In this document: in pieces, positions 1-5,394 of the stretch
Layout: each line of letters starts with the position of its first letter
Position numbering within the stretch: the stretch's first letter is position 1
Translations under genes and position numbers: made by a program
The notes under the pieces: generated by a model
What the model was told of the DNA's origin: nothing
The model's input: the letters and a program-made list of their open reading frames with translations, nothing else
Databases searched by the model: none
From: Oscillospiraceae bacterium
Lineage (GTDB): Bacteria > Bacillota > Clostridia > Oscillospirales > Oscillospiraceae
Length of the DNA: 6,455 nucleotides
Direction: 5' to 3'
NCBI GenBank assembly: GCA_017501805.1
Contig: JAFVWG010000078.1
Coordinates: 1-6,455, forward strand

Positions 1-1
1 C

Positions 2-313
2 TTTCCCGAGGGTGCTGCGGTATCGCTTCCGATGCGGCGCGAGGGACACGGCAGATTCCGAAGCTTTCTCGCAGGGCAGGCATCCGCGCTCGTTGAGCCG
101 CTGGGCGGCTTTCTCGGCGCGCTTGCGGTGGTACGGATGCAGGCTCTGCTCCCCTTTGCCCTCTCCTTTGCCGCAGGCGCTATGATCCTCGTCACCGTAC
201 ACGAACTGATTCCGACTTGCAGCGCATCGCAGCAGGAGCACCCATATCGTGCAACGATGTCGGTGCTGCTCGGCTTTACGATTATGATGCTTCTCGACGT
301 CGCACTCGGTTGA
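2..313 (+). CDS. ZIP-family metal transporter, C-terminal part (5' end outside window)
   Basis: This is the last 103 residues of a membrane transporter of the ZIP (ZupT-like) family, which moves zinc, iron or related divalent metals into the cytoplasm. The frame is open from base 2, so the ATG at 32 is an internal Met rather than the start. The visible piece opens with FPEG, part of the conserved TM4 metal-site motif (usually N-x-P-E-G). It continues with RREG, GQASALVEPLGG (the TM5 motif with its conserved Glu) and a long hydrophobic stretch ending SFAAGAM...HELIP, typical of the penultimate helices. A last hydrophobic helix runs from about ATMSVLLGF to the stop TGA at 311-313. A full ZupT-like protein is about 250-270 residues, so roughly 60 percent is missing on the left. 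The family is well supported; the metal and the exact subfamily cannot be read from this fragment. Confidence 0.9.
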   Translation, partial: FPEGAAVSLPMRREGHGRFRSFLAGQASALVEPLGGFLGALAVVRMQALLPFALSFAAGAMILVTVHELIPTCSASQQEHPYRATMSVLLGFTIMMLLDVALG

Positions 314-330
314 TCGGGTGCGGCGTTCTT
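301..330 (+). terminator. Possible weak terminator overlapping the ZIP gene stop codon
   Basis: CGCACTCG (301-308) can pair with CGGGTGCG (315-322) across a 6-base loop, giving an 8-bp stem with one T-G wobble. The loop contains part of the TGA stop. Only a short T-rich run (GTTCTT, 325-330) follows, so as an intrinsic terminator it is poor. It is the only candidate for ending the ZIP transcript before the next promoter. Confidence 0.3.
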
Positions 331-357
331 GCAAAAGAAAGAGATGTGTGATACATT
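329..357 (+). promoter_or_regulatory. Likely promoter for the SLH-esterase operon
   Basis: A -35-like TTGCAA (329-334) is followed after 17 bases by TACATT (352-357). The latter is preceded by TG at 349-350, making an extended -10 (TGaTACATT). Each hexamer matches 4 of 6 consensus bases, and the spacing is ideal for the housekeeping sigma factor. It lies in the only gap between the ZIP gene and the SLH gene, 31 bases before the start codon. No operator-like palindrome was seen nearby. Confidence 0.5.
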
Positions 358-374
358 AATCGTATATAAATAAT

Positions 375-380
375 AGGAGG
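375..380 (+). promoter_or_regulatory. Ribosome binding site of the SLH-esterase gene
   Basis: A perfect AGGAGG lies 8 bases before the ATG at 389. This fixes the start codon and predicts strong translation. Confidence 0.9.
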
Positions 381-388
381 CGTTTCTT

Positions 389-1954
389 ATGAAAAAACTG
401 CTTTCGTTCATCCTTGCGCTTCTGATGCTGACCTCGGTCGCATCTGCAGCCTTCGCGGATCAGGATCAGATCGAAGCGAAGTATACCGCCGCCGTTTCGC
501 AAATGAGCGAATCGGGCATCGTCAGCGGTTTTCCGAACGGCAACTTTGCGCCGAAGGACACGCTGACGCGCGCGCAGGCAGCGAAGATCCTCTGCACCGT
601 GCTGGAAGGCACGGCCGGCGCTGAGGCTGTCACCGCTACGGCAGACTTCAAGGATGTCCCTGCCACACACTGGGCAGCCAAATACATCGGCTACTGCGCG
701 GAAAAGGGCATCGTCTCCGGCGTTGGCAACGGAAAGTTTCATCCCGACAATCATCTGACCGGTCATGCCTTTGCCAAGATGCTGCTCGTCGCCTTCGGTC
801 ACAAGGCGGAGGCGGACGGTCTGACCGGTTCCGACTGGGCCGCCAATGTGGAAAAGCTCCTCAAGAGTGAGGGACGCGATTACGACCTGACCGTTACCGG
901 AAACAAGCTCACGCGGCAGGAAGCCTGCCAGCTGGCGTATAACTTCACCGTCCCCGCAGCGGACACCTCCGCTTACGAAGAGGTAAAGATCGACCTCAAG
1001 GCCGAGAAAACGCTCTATAAAACGCAGGGACGCACCTTCATGAACGACACCGGTCTTGTGATGCTTTGGCCCGGCAACGCGATCGATTTCAATGCGGAGC
1101 TCGGCGGCGAGCTGACCCTGCATTACACGGCTATGGATGACGGCTACCTGTGGGTCTTTGTCGATGGCATCAGACACACGCGCACCCTTCTGCCGAAAGC
1201 AGAGAACGGTGCCGAGATCGTGCTTGCGAACATCCGCCCCGGCGCGCACACCATCCGCATCGTGCGCGATCACGACCTCAACTCCAAGGGTCTGGAGAGC
1301 ATCTGGCAGGCGGTTTCCTTCCGCGGTGTGAAGAGCAGCGTCAAAGCGGCGGAGCAGAAGAAGCTCTTCATCGAGTACATCGGTGACTCCATCACCTCCG
1401 GCAAGGGTGCCATGTCGAGTGCAAAGTACAAAGGCAACGACCCCAACCACAGTGCAACGCATGCCTACTCCTACGTTTCCGCAAGCATGCTCGATGCGGA
1501 TTACAGCCTTGTCTCCCGCGGCAGCTGCGGTTTCACCAAGACCTCGTCCTCCTGCCCGAAGACGATGGCAAATATGTATGATTACATCAACTGCTTCGCA
1601 GCCGATGACAAGCTCGTAAAATACGACTTCGCCCGCAAGCCGGATGTTGTCATTCTCGCGCTCGGCACGAATGACTCGACAAAGGGCTTCAAGGATGCCG
1701 CTCTTGCGATGATCGAGCAGATCCGCGCGCGCAACGGCAAGGATGTGAAGATCGTCGTGCAGTACGGCATGATGATCCAGAAACATGCCGCCACGCTTGA
1801 GAAAGTCGCAAAAGAAGCGGGCGTTTACTCCCTCAAGGTCACGCAGGACAACACCGGCGGCGCCGGAAGCTCCAAGGGAACGAAGCACCCCGGCTACAAG
1901 GGGCATGCCAAGGTCGCAGAAGAGCTGGTCGCCTTCCTTAAAACGATTCTGTAA
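389..1954 (+). CDS. Secreted SLH-domain protein with a CE2-like SGNH esterase
   Basis: A predicted cell-surface esterase of 521 residues, probably removing O-acetyl groups from polysaccharide. Residues 1-23 form a signal peptide (KK, a hydrophobic core, cleavage after AFA at 21-23). SLH repeats follow: about 28-74 (GIVSGFPNGNFAP, then LTRAQ at 59-63), 85-138 (FKDVPATHWA, GIVSGVGNGKFHP) and a degenerate third at about 146-187 (LTRQE at 174-178). SLH domains hold proteins non-covalently on the cell-wall polymer. Residues about 197-315 resemble the beta-sandwich N-terminal domain of carbohydrate esterase family 2 (GLVMLWPGNAIDF, GAHTIRIVRD). Residues 327-521 are the SGNH hydrolase: GDSIT with nucleophile Ser334, GTND at 426-429 (Asn428 for the oxyanion hole), and His500 in KHPGYKGH. 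The Asp usually found three residues before this His is absent (Gly497). Cys380 and Cys389 could form a disulfide. Secretion and SGNH class are firm; the substrate is inferred. Confidence 0.88.
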   Translation: MKKLLSFILALLMLTSVASAAFADQDQIEAKYTAAVSQMSESGIVSGFPNGNFAPKDTLTRAQAAKILCTVLEGTAGAEAVTATADFKDVPATHWAAKYIGYCAEKGIVSGVGNGKFHPDNHLTGHAFAKMLLVAFGHKAEADGLTGSDWAANVEKLLKSEGRDYDLTVTGNKLTRQEACQLAYNFTVPAADTSAYEEVKIDLKAEKTLYKTQGRTFMNDTGLVMLWPGNAIDFNAELGGELTLHYTAMDDGYLWVFVDGIRHTRTLLPKAENGAEIVLANIRPGAHTIRIVRDHDLNSKGLESIWQAVSFRGVKSSVKAAEQKKLFIEYIGDSITSGKGAMSSAKYKGNDPNHSATHAYSYVSASMLDADYSLVSRGSCGFTKTSSSCPKTMANMYDYINCFAADDKLVKYDFARKPDVVILALGTNDSTKGFKDAALAMIEQIRARNGKDVKIVVQYGMMIQKHAATLEKVAKEAGVYSLKVTQDNTGGAGSSKGTKHPGYKGHAKVAEELVAFLKTIL

Positions 1955-1956
1955 GT

Positions 1957-1967
1957 GGTGTTAAAGG
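1957..1967 (+). promoter_or_regulatory. Weak or unusual ribosome binding site of the second esterase gene
   Basis: GGTG (1957-1960) lies 7 bases before the ATG. AAAGG (1963-1967) touches the ATG directly, which is too close to act as a normal Shine-Dalgarno site. The upstream gene's TAA is at 1952-1954, so translation is probably coupled to ribosomes finishing the SLH gene. An in-frame TAA at 1962-1964 rules out any earlier start in this frame. Confidence 0.4.
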
Positions 1968-2981
1968 ATGAAATATGATAACCTCCCTGCCGAATACGGC
2001 AATGTCACGCTGAATCTCAAAGATAGCGCAGCAGCCTGCAAGATCCTCGGACGCAGCTATCGGAACGAAAACGGACTTGTGATGCTCTGGCCGGCCAATG
2101 CGGTCGAGTTCACAGCCACACTGGAAGGCGAACTGATCCTGCATTATACGGCGGAAGAAAACGGATATCTGCAGGTCTTCATCGACGGCAAGGCCGACCG
2201 GCGCATACGGCTTACGGCATCCGAAACAGAGGCGAAGCTTGTGCTCGCAAATGTCCAAGCCGGCACGCATACTGTCCGCATCGTGCGCGAGAACGACATC
2301 GACTCGAACGGCAAGCTGACGGTGTGGCACTCGCTGACCTTCCGCGGCATCGCGGATTCCGTCTGCGCAACGAAGTCGAAGGCAAAGTACATCGAATTTG
2401 TCGGCGACTCCATCACCTCCGGCAAGGGCGTTATGTCCGGCGAACGCTATCAGCGTGACGACCCCAACCACAGTTCGACGCATTCCCACGCGTATCTCGC
2501 TGCCGAGATGCTGGACGCCGACTACAGTCTCGTCTCCCGCGGCAGCTGCGGGTATATCCGTGAATCCGCTTCCTGCCCGAAGACGATGATGAAAATGTAC
2601 GACTACGTCAACCCTCTTTGCGCAGATGAAGATCTGAAAGCCTATGACTTTTCCCGCAAGCCGGATCTCATCGTCCTCTCGCTCGGCACGAACGACCATG
2701 TTCTGGGCGAGGAATTCGACAACGCCGCAAAGACGATGATCGCGCAGCTGCGTGAGCGCAACGGCGCGGATGTTCCGCTCGTGATGATGTACGGTATGAT
2801 GACGCCCCGCCACAACGAGGATATCCCCCTCATCGCAGAATCGGTCGGCGCGTACAGCCTCAAGGTGACGCAGGACAACTCCGGCGGCAGATTCCGCGAG
2901 GTCGGCACAAATCACCCCGGCATTGAAGGTCAAAAAAAGATCGCCGAGGAGCTGACGGCTTTCCTCAAAACGATCCTGTAA
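1968..2981 (+). CDS. CE2-like SGNH esterase without signal peptide or SLH domains
   Basis: A paralogue of the preceding gene's catalytic region, 337 residues, starting 13 bases after its stop, so the two are very likely co-transcribed. Residues about 11-130 form the CE2-type beta-sandwich (GLVMLWPANAVEF, GTHTVRIVREND). Residues about 140-337 form the SGNH hydrolase: GDSIT with nucleophile Ser148, GTND at 240-243, and His316 in NHPGIEGQ. As in its neighbour, the triad Asp three residues before the His is missing (Gly313). The Cys pair (194 and 203) is conserved with the same spacing. The N-terminus MKYDNLPAEY is polar with no hydrophobic core, so the protein should stay in the cytoplasm unless exported by an unusual route. 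A likely role is deacetylation of carbohydrate, perhaps imported oligosaccharides; that is inference. CE2 or a related SGNH family is a good call; the substrate is unknown. Confidence 0.87.
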   Translation: MKYDNLPAEYGNVTLNLKDSAAACKILGRSYRNENGLVMLWPANAVEFTATLEGELILHYTAEENGYLQVFIDGKADRRIRLTASETEAKLVLANVQAGTHTVRIVRENDIDSNGKLTVWHSLTFRGIADSVCATKSKAKYIEFVGDSITSGKGVMSGERYQRDDPNHSSTHSHAYLAAEMLDADYSLVSRGSCGYIRESASCPKTMMKMYDYVNPLCADEDLKAYDFSRKPDLIVLSLGTNDHVLGEEFDNAAKTMIAQLRERNGADVPLVMMYGMMTPRHNEDIPLIAESVGAYSLKVTQDNSGGRFREVGTNHPGIEGQKKIAEELTAFLKTIL

Positions 2982-2993
2982 AACGATATTGCA

Positions 2994-3036
2994 AAGGCGC
3001 TCTTTCCCGTTTGGAAAGAGCGCCTTACTTTTATTT
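2994..3036 (+). terminator. Strong intrinsic terminator between convergent operons
   Basis: AAGGCGCTCTTTCC (2994-3007) pairs perfectly over 14 bp with GGAAAGAGCGCCTT (3013-3026) across a 5-base loop CGTTT. ACTTTTATTT follows on the + strand. It begins 12 bases after the second esterase's stop and ends the + strand operon. The same hairpin lies 5-37 bases past the nfnB stop on the - strand. There the downstream T content is weaker (TTTGCAATATCGTTTT), so it is likely bidirectional but better for the + strand. Confidence 0.88.
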
Positions 3037-4443
3037 GGAAAGATATTCGTCGATCGCTTTTGCCGCGATTTTGCCCGCGCCCATAGCCGAAATGACCGTG
3101 GCAGCGCCTGTGACGGCATCACCGCCCGCAAAAACGCCTTTTCTGCTCGTCGCGCCCGTTTCCTCGTCCACGACGATTCCGCCCCAGCGGTTGACCTCAA
3201 GCCCCTCCGTGGTGGATTTGATCAGCGGGTTGGGAGATGTGCCGATCGCCATTACGACCGTGTCCACATCCAGCGTGAACTCGCTGCCCGGTACGGGGAC
3301 GGGACGGCGGCGTCCGCGCTCGTCCGGCTCGCCAAGCTCCATACGGATGCAGCGGATCGCACGGACAAAACCGTTTTTGGAATCGCGCGGGTCATCCGGG
3401 TTCTGATGGGCAAGAATCTCGATGGGATTGTTGAGCAGCAGGAATTCGATGCCTTCCTCCTGCGCGTGTTCGACCTCTTCGTGTCTTGCGGGAAGCTCCT
3501 GCATCGAGCGGCGGTAGACGATGTAGACCTTCTCCGCGCCGAGACGCAGCGCCGTGCGTGCGGCGTCCATCGCGACGTTGCCGCCGCCGACGACCGCAAC
3601 ATTGCCGCCCTTCATGATGGGCGTGGTCGGCGTCTCGCGGTAGGCCTTCATGAGATTGGAGCGCGTGAGAAATTCGTTCGCGGAGAAAACACCCTTGGCA
3701 GATTCACCGGGAATACCCATAAAACCGGGAAGTCCCGCGCCCGAGCCGATAAAGACCGCTTCAAAGCCCATTTCAAAGAGCTCGTCGACCGTCAGCGTTT
3801 TGCCGATCACCATATTGGTCTCGACCTTGACGCCCATCGCCTTGAGATTTTCCACCTCGCGGCTGACGATCGCCTTCGGCAGACGGAATTCCGGGATGCC
3901 GTAAACCAGCACGCCGCCTGCGGTGTGCAGCGCTTCAAAGACTGTGACAGCGTAGCCCTTTGCGGCAAGGTCGCCCGCGCAGGTCAGTCCCGAAGGACCG
4001 GAGCCGATCACAGCCACCTTATGTCCGTTCGGTGCGGGCGCCTCGACAGACGCGCCGCCGCACGCATTGTGACGATCCGCCACATAGCGTTCGAGTCTTC
4101 CGATGCCAACGGGCTCGCCCTTGATGTCGCGGACACATTTTGCCTCGCACTGGGTCTCCTGCGGGCAGACACGTCCGCAGACCGCAGGCAGAGATGAGGT
4201 CTCGCGAATGATGCGGTACGCACCCTCGCAGTCGCCCTCGCAGATCTTCTTGATAAACTGCGGGATCTGAATATTCACCGGGCATCCGGATACACAGGCG
4301 GGATTTTTGCACTGCAGACAGCGCTGTGCTTCGTCCAGAGCGGTTTTTTCGTCATATCCGAGCGCCACTTCGTCAAAGTTCTTCGCGCGCACCCCGGGGT
4401 CCTGGCAGGGCATCGGATTCTTTTTCGGGTCCATATTGATCAT
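3031..4443 (-). CDS. nfnB: NADH-dependent ferredoxin:NADP+ oxidoreductase large subunit (NfnB; GltD-like)
   Basis: The large subunit, 470 residues, of the cytoplasmic flavin-based electron-bifurcating transhydrogenase Nfn. The complex couples NADH plus reduced ferredoxin to reduction of two NADP+, reversibly. Residues about 20-130 are the GltD-type iron-sulfur domain with Cys42, 45, 50, 54 and Cys89, 93, 99, 103, enough for two [4Fe-4S] clusters. In studied Nfn enzymes one cluster is reported to use a Glu ligand; Glu100 is a candidate here. VAVIGSGPSG (143-152) binds FAD. VAVVGGGNVAMDAAR (282-296) is the pyridine-nucleotide fold, followed by YRRS (310-313), whose arginines suit the NADP(H) 2'-phosphate. 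VFAGGDAVTGAATV (437-450) is the closing FAD motif. GGAGGTG precedes the ATG by about 8 bases. The start overlaps the nfnA stop by 4 bases (ATGA). Such genes are often labelled glutamate synthase small subunit (gltD/gltA), but no large glutamate synthase subunit is adjacent and the partner is NfnA-like, which favours Nfn. Confidence 0.9.
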   Translation of the reverse strand: MINMDPKKNPMPCQDPGVRAKNFDEVALGYDEKTALDEAQRCLQCKNPACVSGCPVNIQIPQFIKKICEGDCEGAYRIIRETSSLPAVCGRVCPQETQCEAKCVRDIKGEPVGIGRLERYVADRHNACGGASVEAPAPNGHKVAVIGSGPSGLTCAGDLAAKGYAVTVFEALHTAGGVLVYGIPEFRLPKAIVSREVENLKAMGVKVETNMVIGKTLTVDELFEMGFEAVFIGSGAGLPGFMGIPGESAKGVFSANEFLTRSNLMKAYRETPTTPIMKGGNVAVVGGGNVAMDAARTALRLGAEKVYIVYRRSMQELPARHEEVEHAQEEGIEFLLLNNPIEILAHQNPDDPRDSKNGFVRAIRCIRMELGEPDERGRRRPVPVPGSEFTLDVDTVVMAIGTSPNPLIKSTTEGLEVNRWGGIVVDEETGATSRKGVFAGGDAVTGAATVISAMGAGKIAAKAIDEYLSK

Positions 4444-5300
4444 TCTCCCCGCACCTCCCCTTTCAGCAGATTGCAGACGTGCTCATGCGCCTTGCGTTCA
4501 AAGTCGCGATACATGGAAGCACGGGAGATCACCTCATCAAAGTCCACCTCGTAGCCGTTGAAGTCGGGACCGTCCACGCAGGCAAATTTCGTCACCCGTT
4601 CACCGTCGCGGTGCAGGGTCAGTCGGCAGCCGCCGCACATACCCGTGCCGTCGATCATGATCGGGTTCATGGAGACCGTGCAGGGAATTCCGGACGGGCG
4701 TGCAGTCTCAACAACAAACTTCATCATAATAAGCGGTCCGATGGTGATGATCTCATCAAAGCGCTCACCGGCATCCAGCATTTCCTTGAGCGGGACGCAG
4801 ACATTGCCCTGCCGTCCGTAGGAGCCGTCGTCCGTCATAACGGACAGATGTGAGGATGCGGCGCGGAACTCGTCCTCAAGGATCAGCAGGTCCTTGCTGC
4901 GGAATCCGATGATCGAGGTCACCTCGCAGCCGAGCTCGTGCAGCTTGCGTGCGATCGGGAGCGCAATGGCGCAGCCGACGCCGCCGCCGACAATGCAGAC
5001 TTTTTTCAGTCCGTCGAGCTTCGAAGCCACGCCGAGCGGTCCGACAAAATCCGGGATCGTATCCCCTACCTGCTTCTGATTGAGCAGCTCCGTCGTCGCG
5101 CCGACGATCTGGAAGATGATCTGCACCGTTCCCTTTTCGCGGTCATAGCCCGCGACGGTGAGCGGAATGCGTTCGCCGTCCTCGTGCGTGCGCAGGATGA
5201 TGAACTGTCCGGGCTCTGCCTTTTTTGCCACAAACGGCGCTTCGATCTCCATCCACGTGACCGTGGGATTGAGCGCGCGTTTTCCAACGATCCGATACAT
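4440..5300 (-). CDS. nfnA: NADH-dependent ferredoxin:NADP+ oxidoreductase small subunit (NfnA; PyrK-like)
   Basis: The small subunit, 286 residues, of the Nfn transhydrogenase. It is related to the dihydroorotate dehydrogenase electron-transfer subunit PyrK and carries the NAD(H)-linked FAD and a [2Fe-2S] cluster. RIPLTVAGY (44-52) is the FAD-binding loop of the ferredoxin-reductase fold. VCIVGGGVGCA (101-111) is the NAD-binding glycine motif. The cluster segment near the C-terminus has Cys222, Cys225 and Cys241 plus Asp217 in MIDGTGMCGGC. Three Cys and one Asp matches the unusual cluster ligation reported for Thermotoga NfnA. The start at 5300 is chosen because GGAGGTG (5307-5313) sits just upstream and the protein begins MYRIVGKRAL, as expected for the family. 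The frame stays open to an ATG at 5438, but that version would run through the promoter, a terminator and the end of the next gene. The gene overlaps nfnB by 4 bases, consistent with 1:1 subunit production. A sulfide dehydrogenase annotation is a common alternative for this family. Confidence 0.9.
   Translation of the reverse strand: MYRIVGKRALNPTVTWMEIEAPFVAKKAEPGQFIILRTHEDGERIPLTVAGYDREKGTVQIIFQIVGATTELLNQKQVGDTIPDFVGPLGVASKLDGLKKVCIVGGGVGCAIALPIARKLHELGCEVTSIIGFRSKDLLILEDEFRAASSHLSVMTDDGSYGRQGNVCVPLKEMLDAGERFDEIITIGPLIMMKFVVETARPSGIPCTVSMNPIMIDGTGMCGGCRLTLHRDGERVTKFACVDGPDFNGYEVDFDEVISRASMYRDFERKAHEHVCNLLKGEVRGE
4452..4459 (-). promoter_or_regulatory. Ribosome binding site of nfnB
   Basis: On the - strand GGGAGGTG reads toward the ATG at 4443, with 8 bases between. 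It lies inside the last codons of nfnA and supports independent initiation on top of coupling through the ATGA overlap. It also favours the first Met over the second in-frame Met three codons later. Confidence 0.8.
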
Positions 5301-5306
5301 AAAAAG

Positions 5307-5313
5307 CACCTCC
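5307..5313 (-). promoter_or_regulatory. Ribosome binding site that sets the nfnA start
   Basis: GGAGGTG on the - strand, with CTTTTT between it and the ATG at 5300. This strong, well-spaced site decides for the 286-residue start over the upstream in-frame ATG at 5438. Confidence 0.9.
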
Positions 5314-5334
5314 GTATCGGGATTTTTTCGCCTT

Positions 5335-5363
5335 AGTATATCGCATTTCCGATCAAAACGCAA
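5335..5363 (-). promoter_or_regulatory. Promoter of nfnAB
   Basis: Reading the - strand, TTGCGT (5363-5358) and TATACT (5340-5335) are separated by exactly 17 bases. The -10 matches 5 of 6 consensus bases and the -35 matches 3 of 6. Transcription would begin near 5328, leaving a leader of under 30 bases that holds the ribosome binding site. The -35 starts one base after the T-run of the preceding gene's terminator, so the two elements are packed end to end. Confidence 0.7.
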
Positions 5364-5364
5364 G

Positions 5365-5387
5365 AAAAACCGCCACAGGCGGTTTTT
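5365..5387 (-). terminator. Intrinsic terminator of the nucleotidyltransferase-like gene
   Basis: On the - strand AAAAACCGCC, a 3-base loop TGT and GGCGGTTTTT form a 10-bp stem with a CCGCC/GGCGG core and a closing run of five T. It begins 8 bases after the TAA at 5395-5397. Being A-rich on one side and T-rich on the other, it could also form on the + strand, but no + strand gene ends here. Confidence 0.85.
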
Positions 5388-5394
5388 CCTTGCA

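Larger units (their letters stand above)
1052..2981 (+). repeat. Tandem duplication of the CE2-like esterase module
   Basis: The 3' part of the SLH gene and almost all of the next gene are direct copies in the same orientation. From the GLVMLWP codons (1052 and 2073) the offset is a constant 1021 bases through the GTND region. Two codons are then added in the second copy, and both copies end in codons for AFLKTIL. Identical blocks include 23 bases at 1385-1407 and 2406-2428 (around the nucleophile codon) and 20 bases at 1511-1530 and 2532-2551. By eye about half of the aligned residues are identical, so the duplication is old but under clear constraint. Confidence 0.8.

Noticed and set aside
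32..313. A complete 93-residue small protein starting at 32.
   Set aside because: The frame is open to base 2 and the residues before the Met (FPEG...) belong to the conserved ZIP transporter motif, so this is the end of a larger gene.
361..370. The AT-rich CGTATATAAA as an alternative -10 element.
   Set aside because: It is only a few bases from the ribosome binding site and no -35 lies at the right distance. The extended -10 at 349-357 fits better.
356..1906. A 516-codon open frame on the - strand opposite the SLH-esterase gene.
   Set aside because: It mirrors the real gene almost end to end, its product has no recognisable domain, and it lacks a promoter and ribosome binding site. It arises from GC-rich codon use in the true gene, whose motifs are unmistakable.
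1938..3200. A 420-codon open frame on the - strand opposite the second esterase, crossing the terminator and the end of nfnB.
   Set aside because: It runs through a perfect terminator hairpin and overlaps two well-supported genes. Its similarity to the antisense frame of the neighbouring gene only reflects the tandem duplication.
2989..4197. A 402-codon open frame on the + strand opposite nfnB.
   Set aside because: It starts inside the terminator stem, its product is rich in Arg, Asp, Ala and His as expected of an antisense shadow, and nfnB in the same place has complete cofactor motifs.
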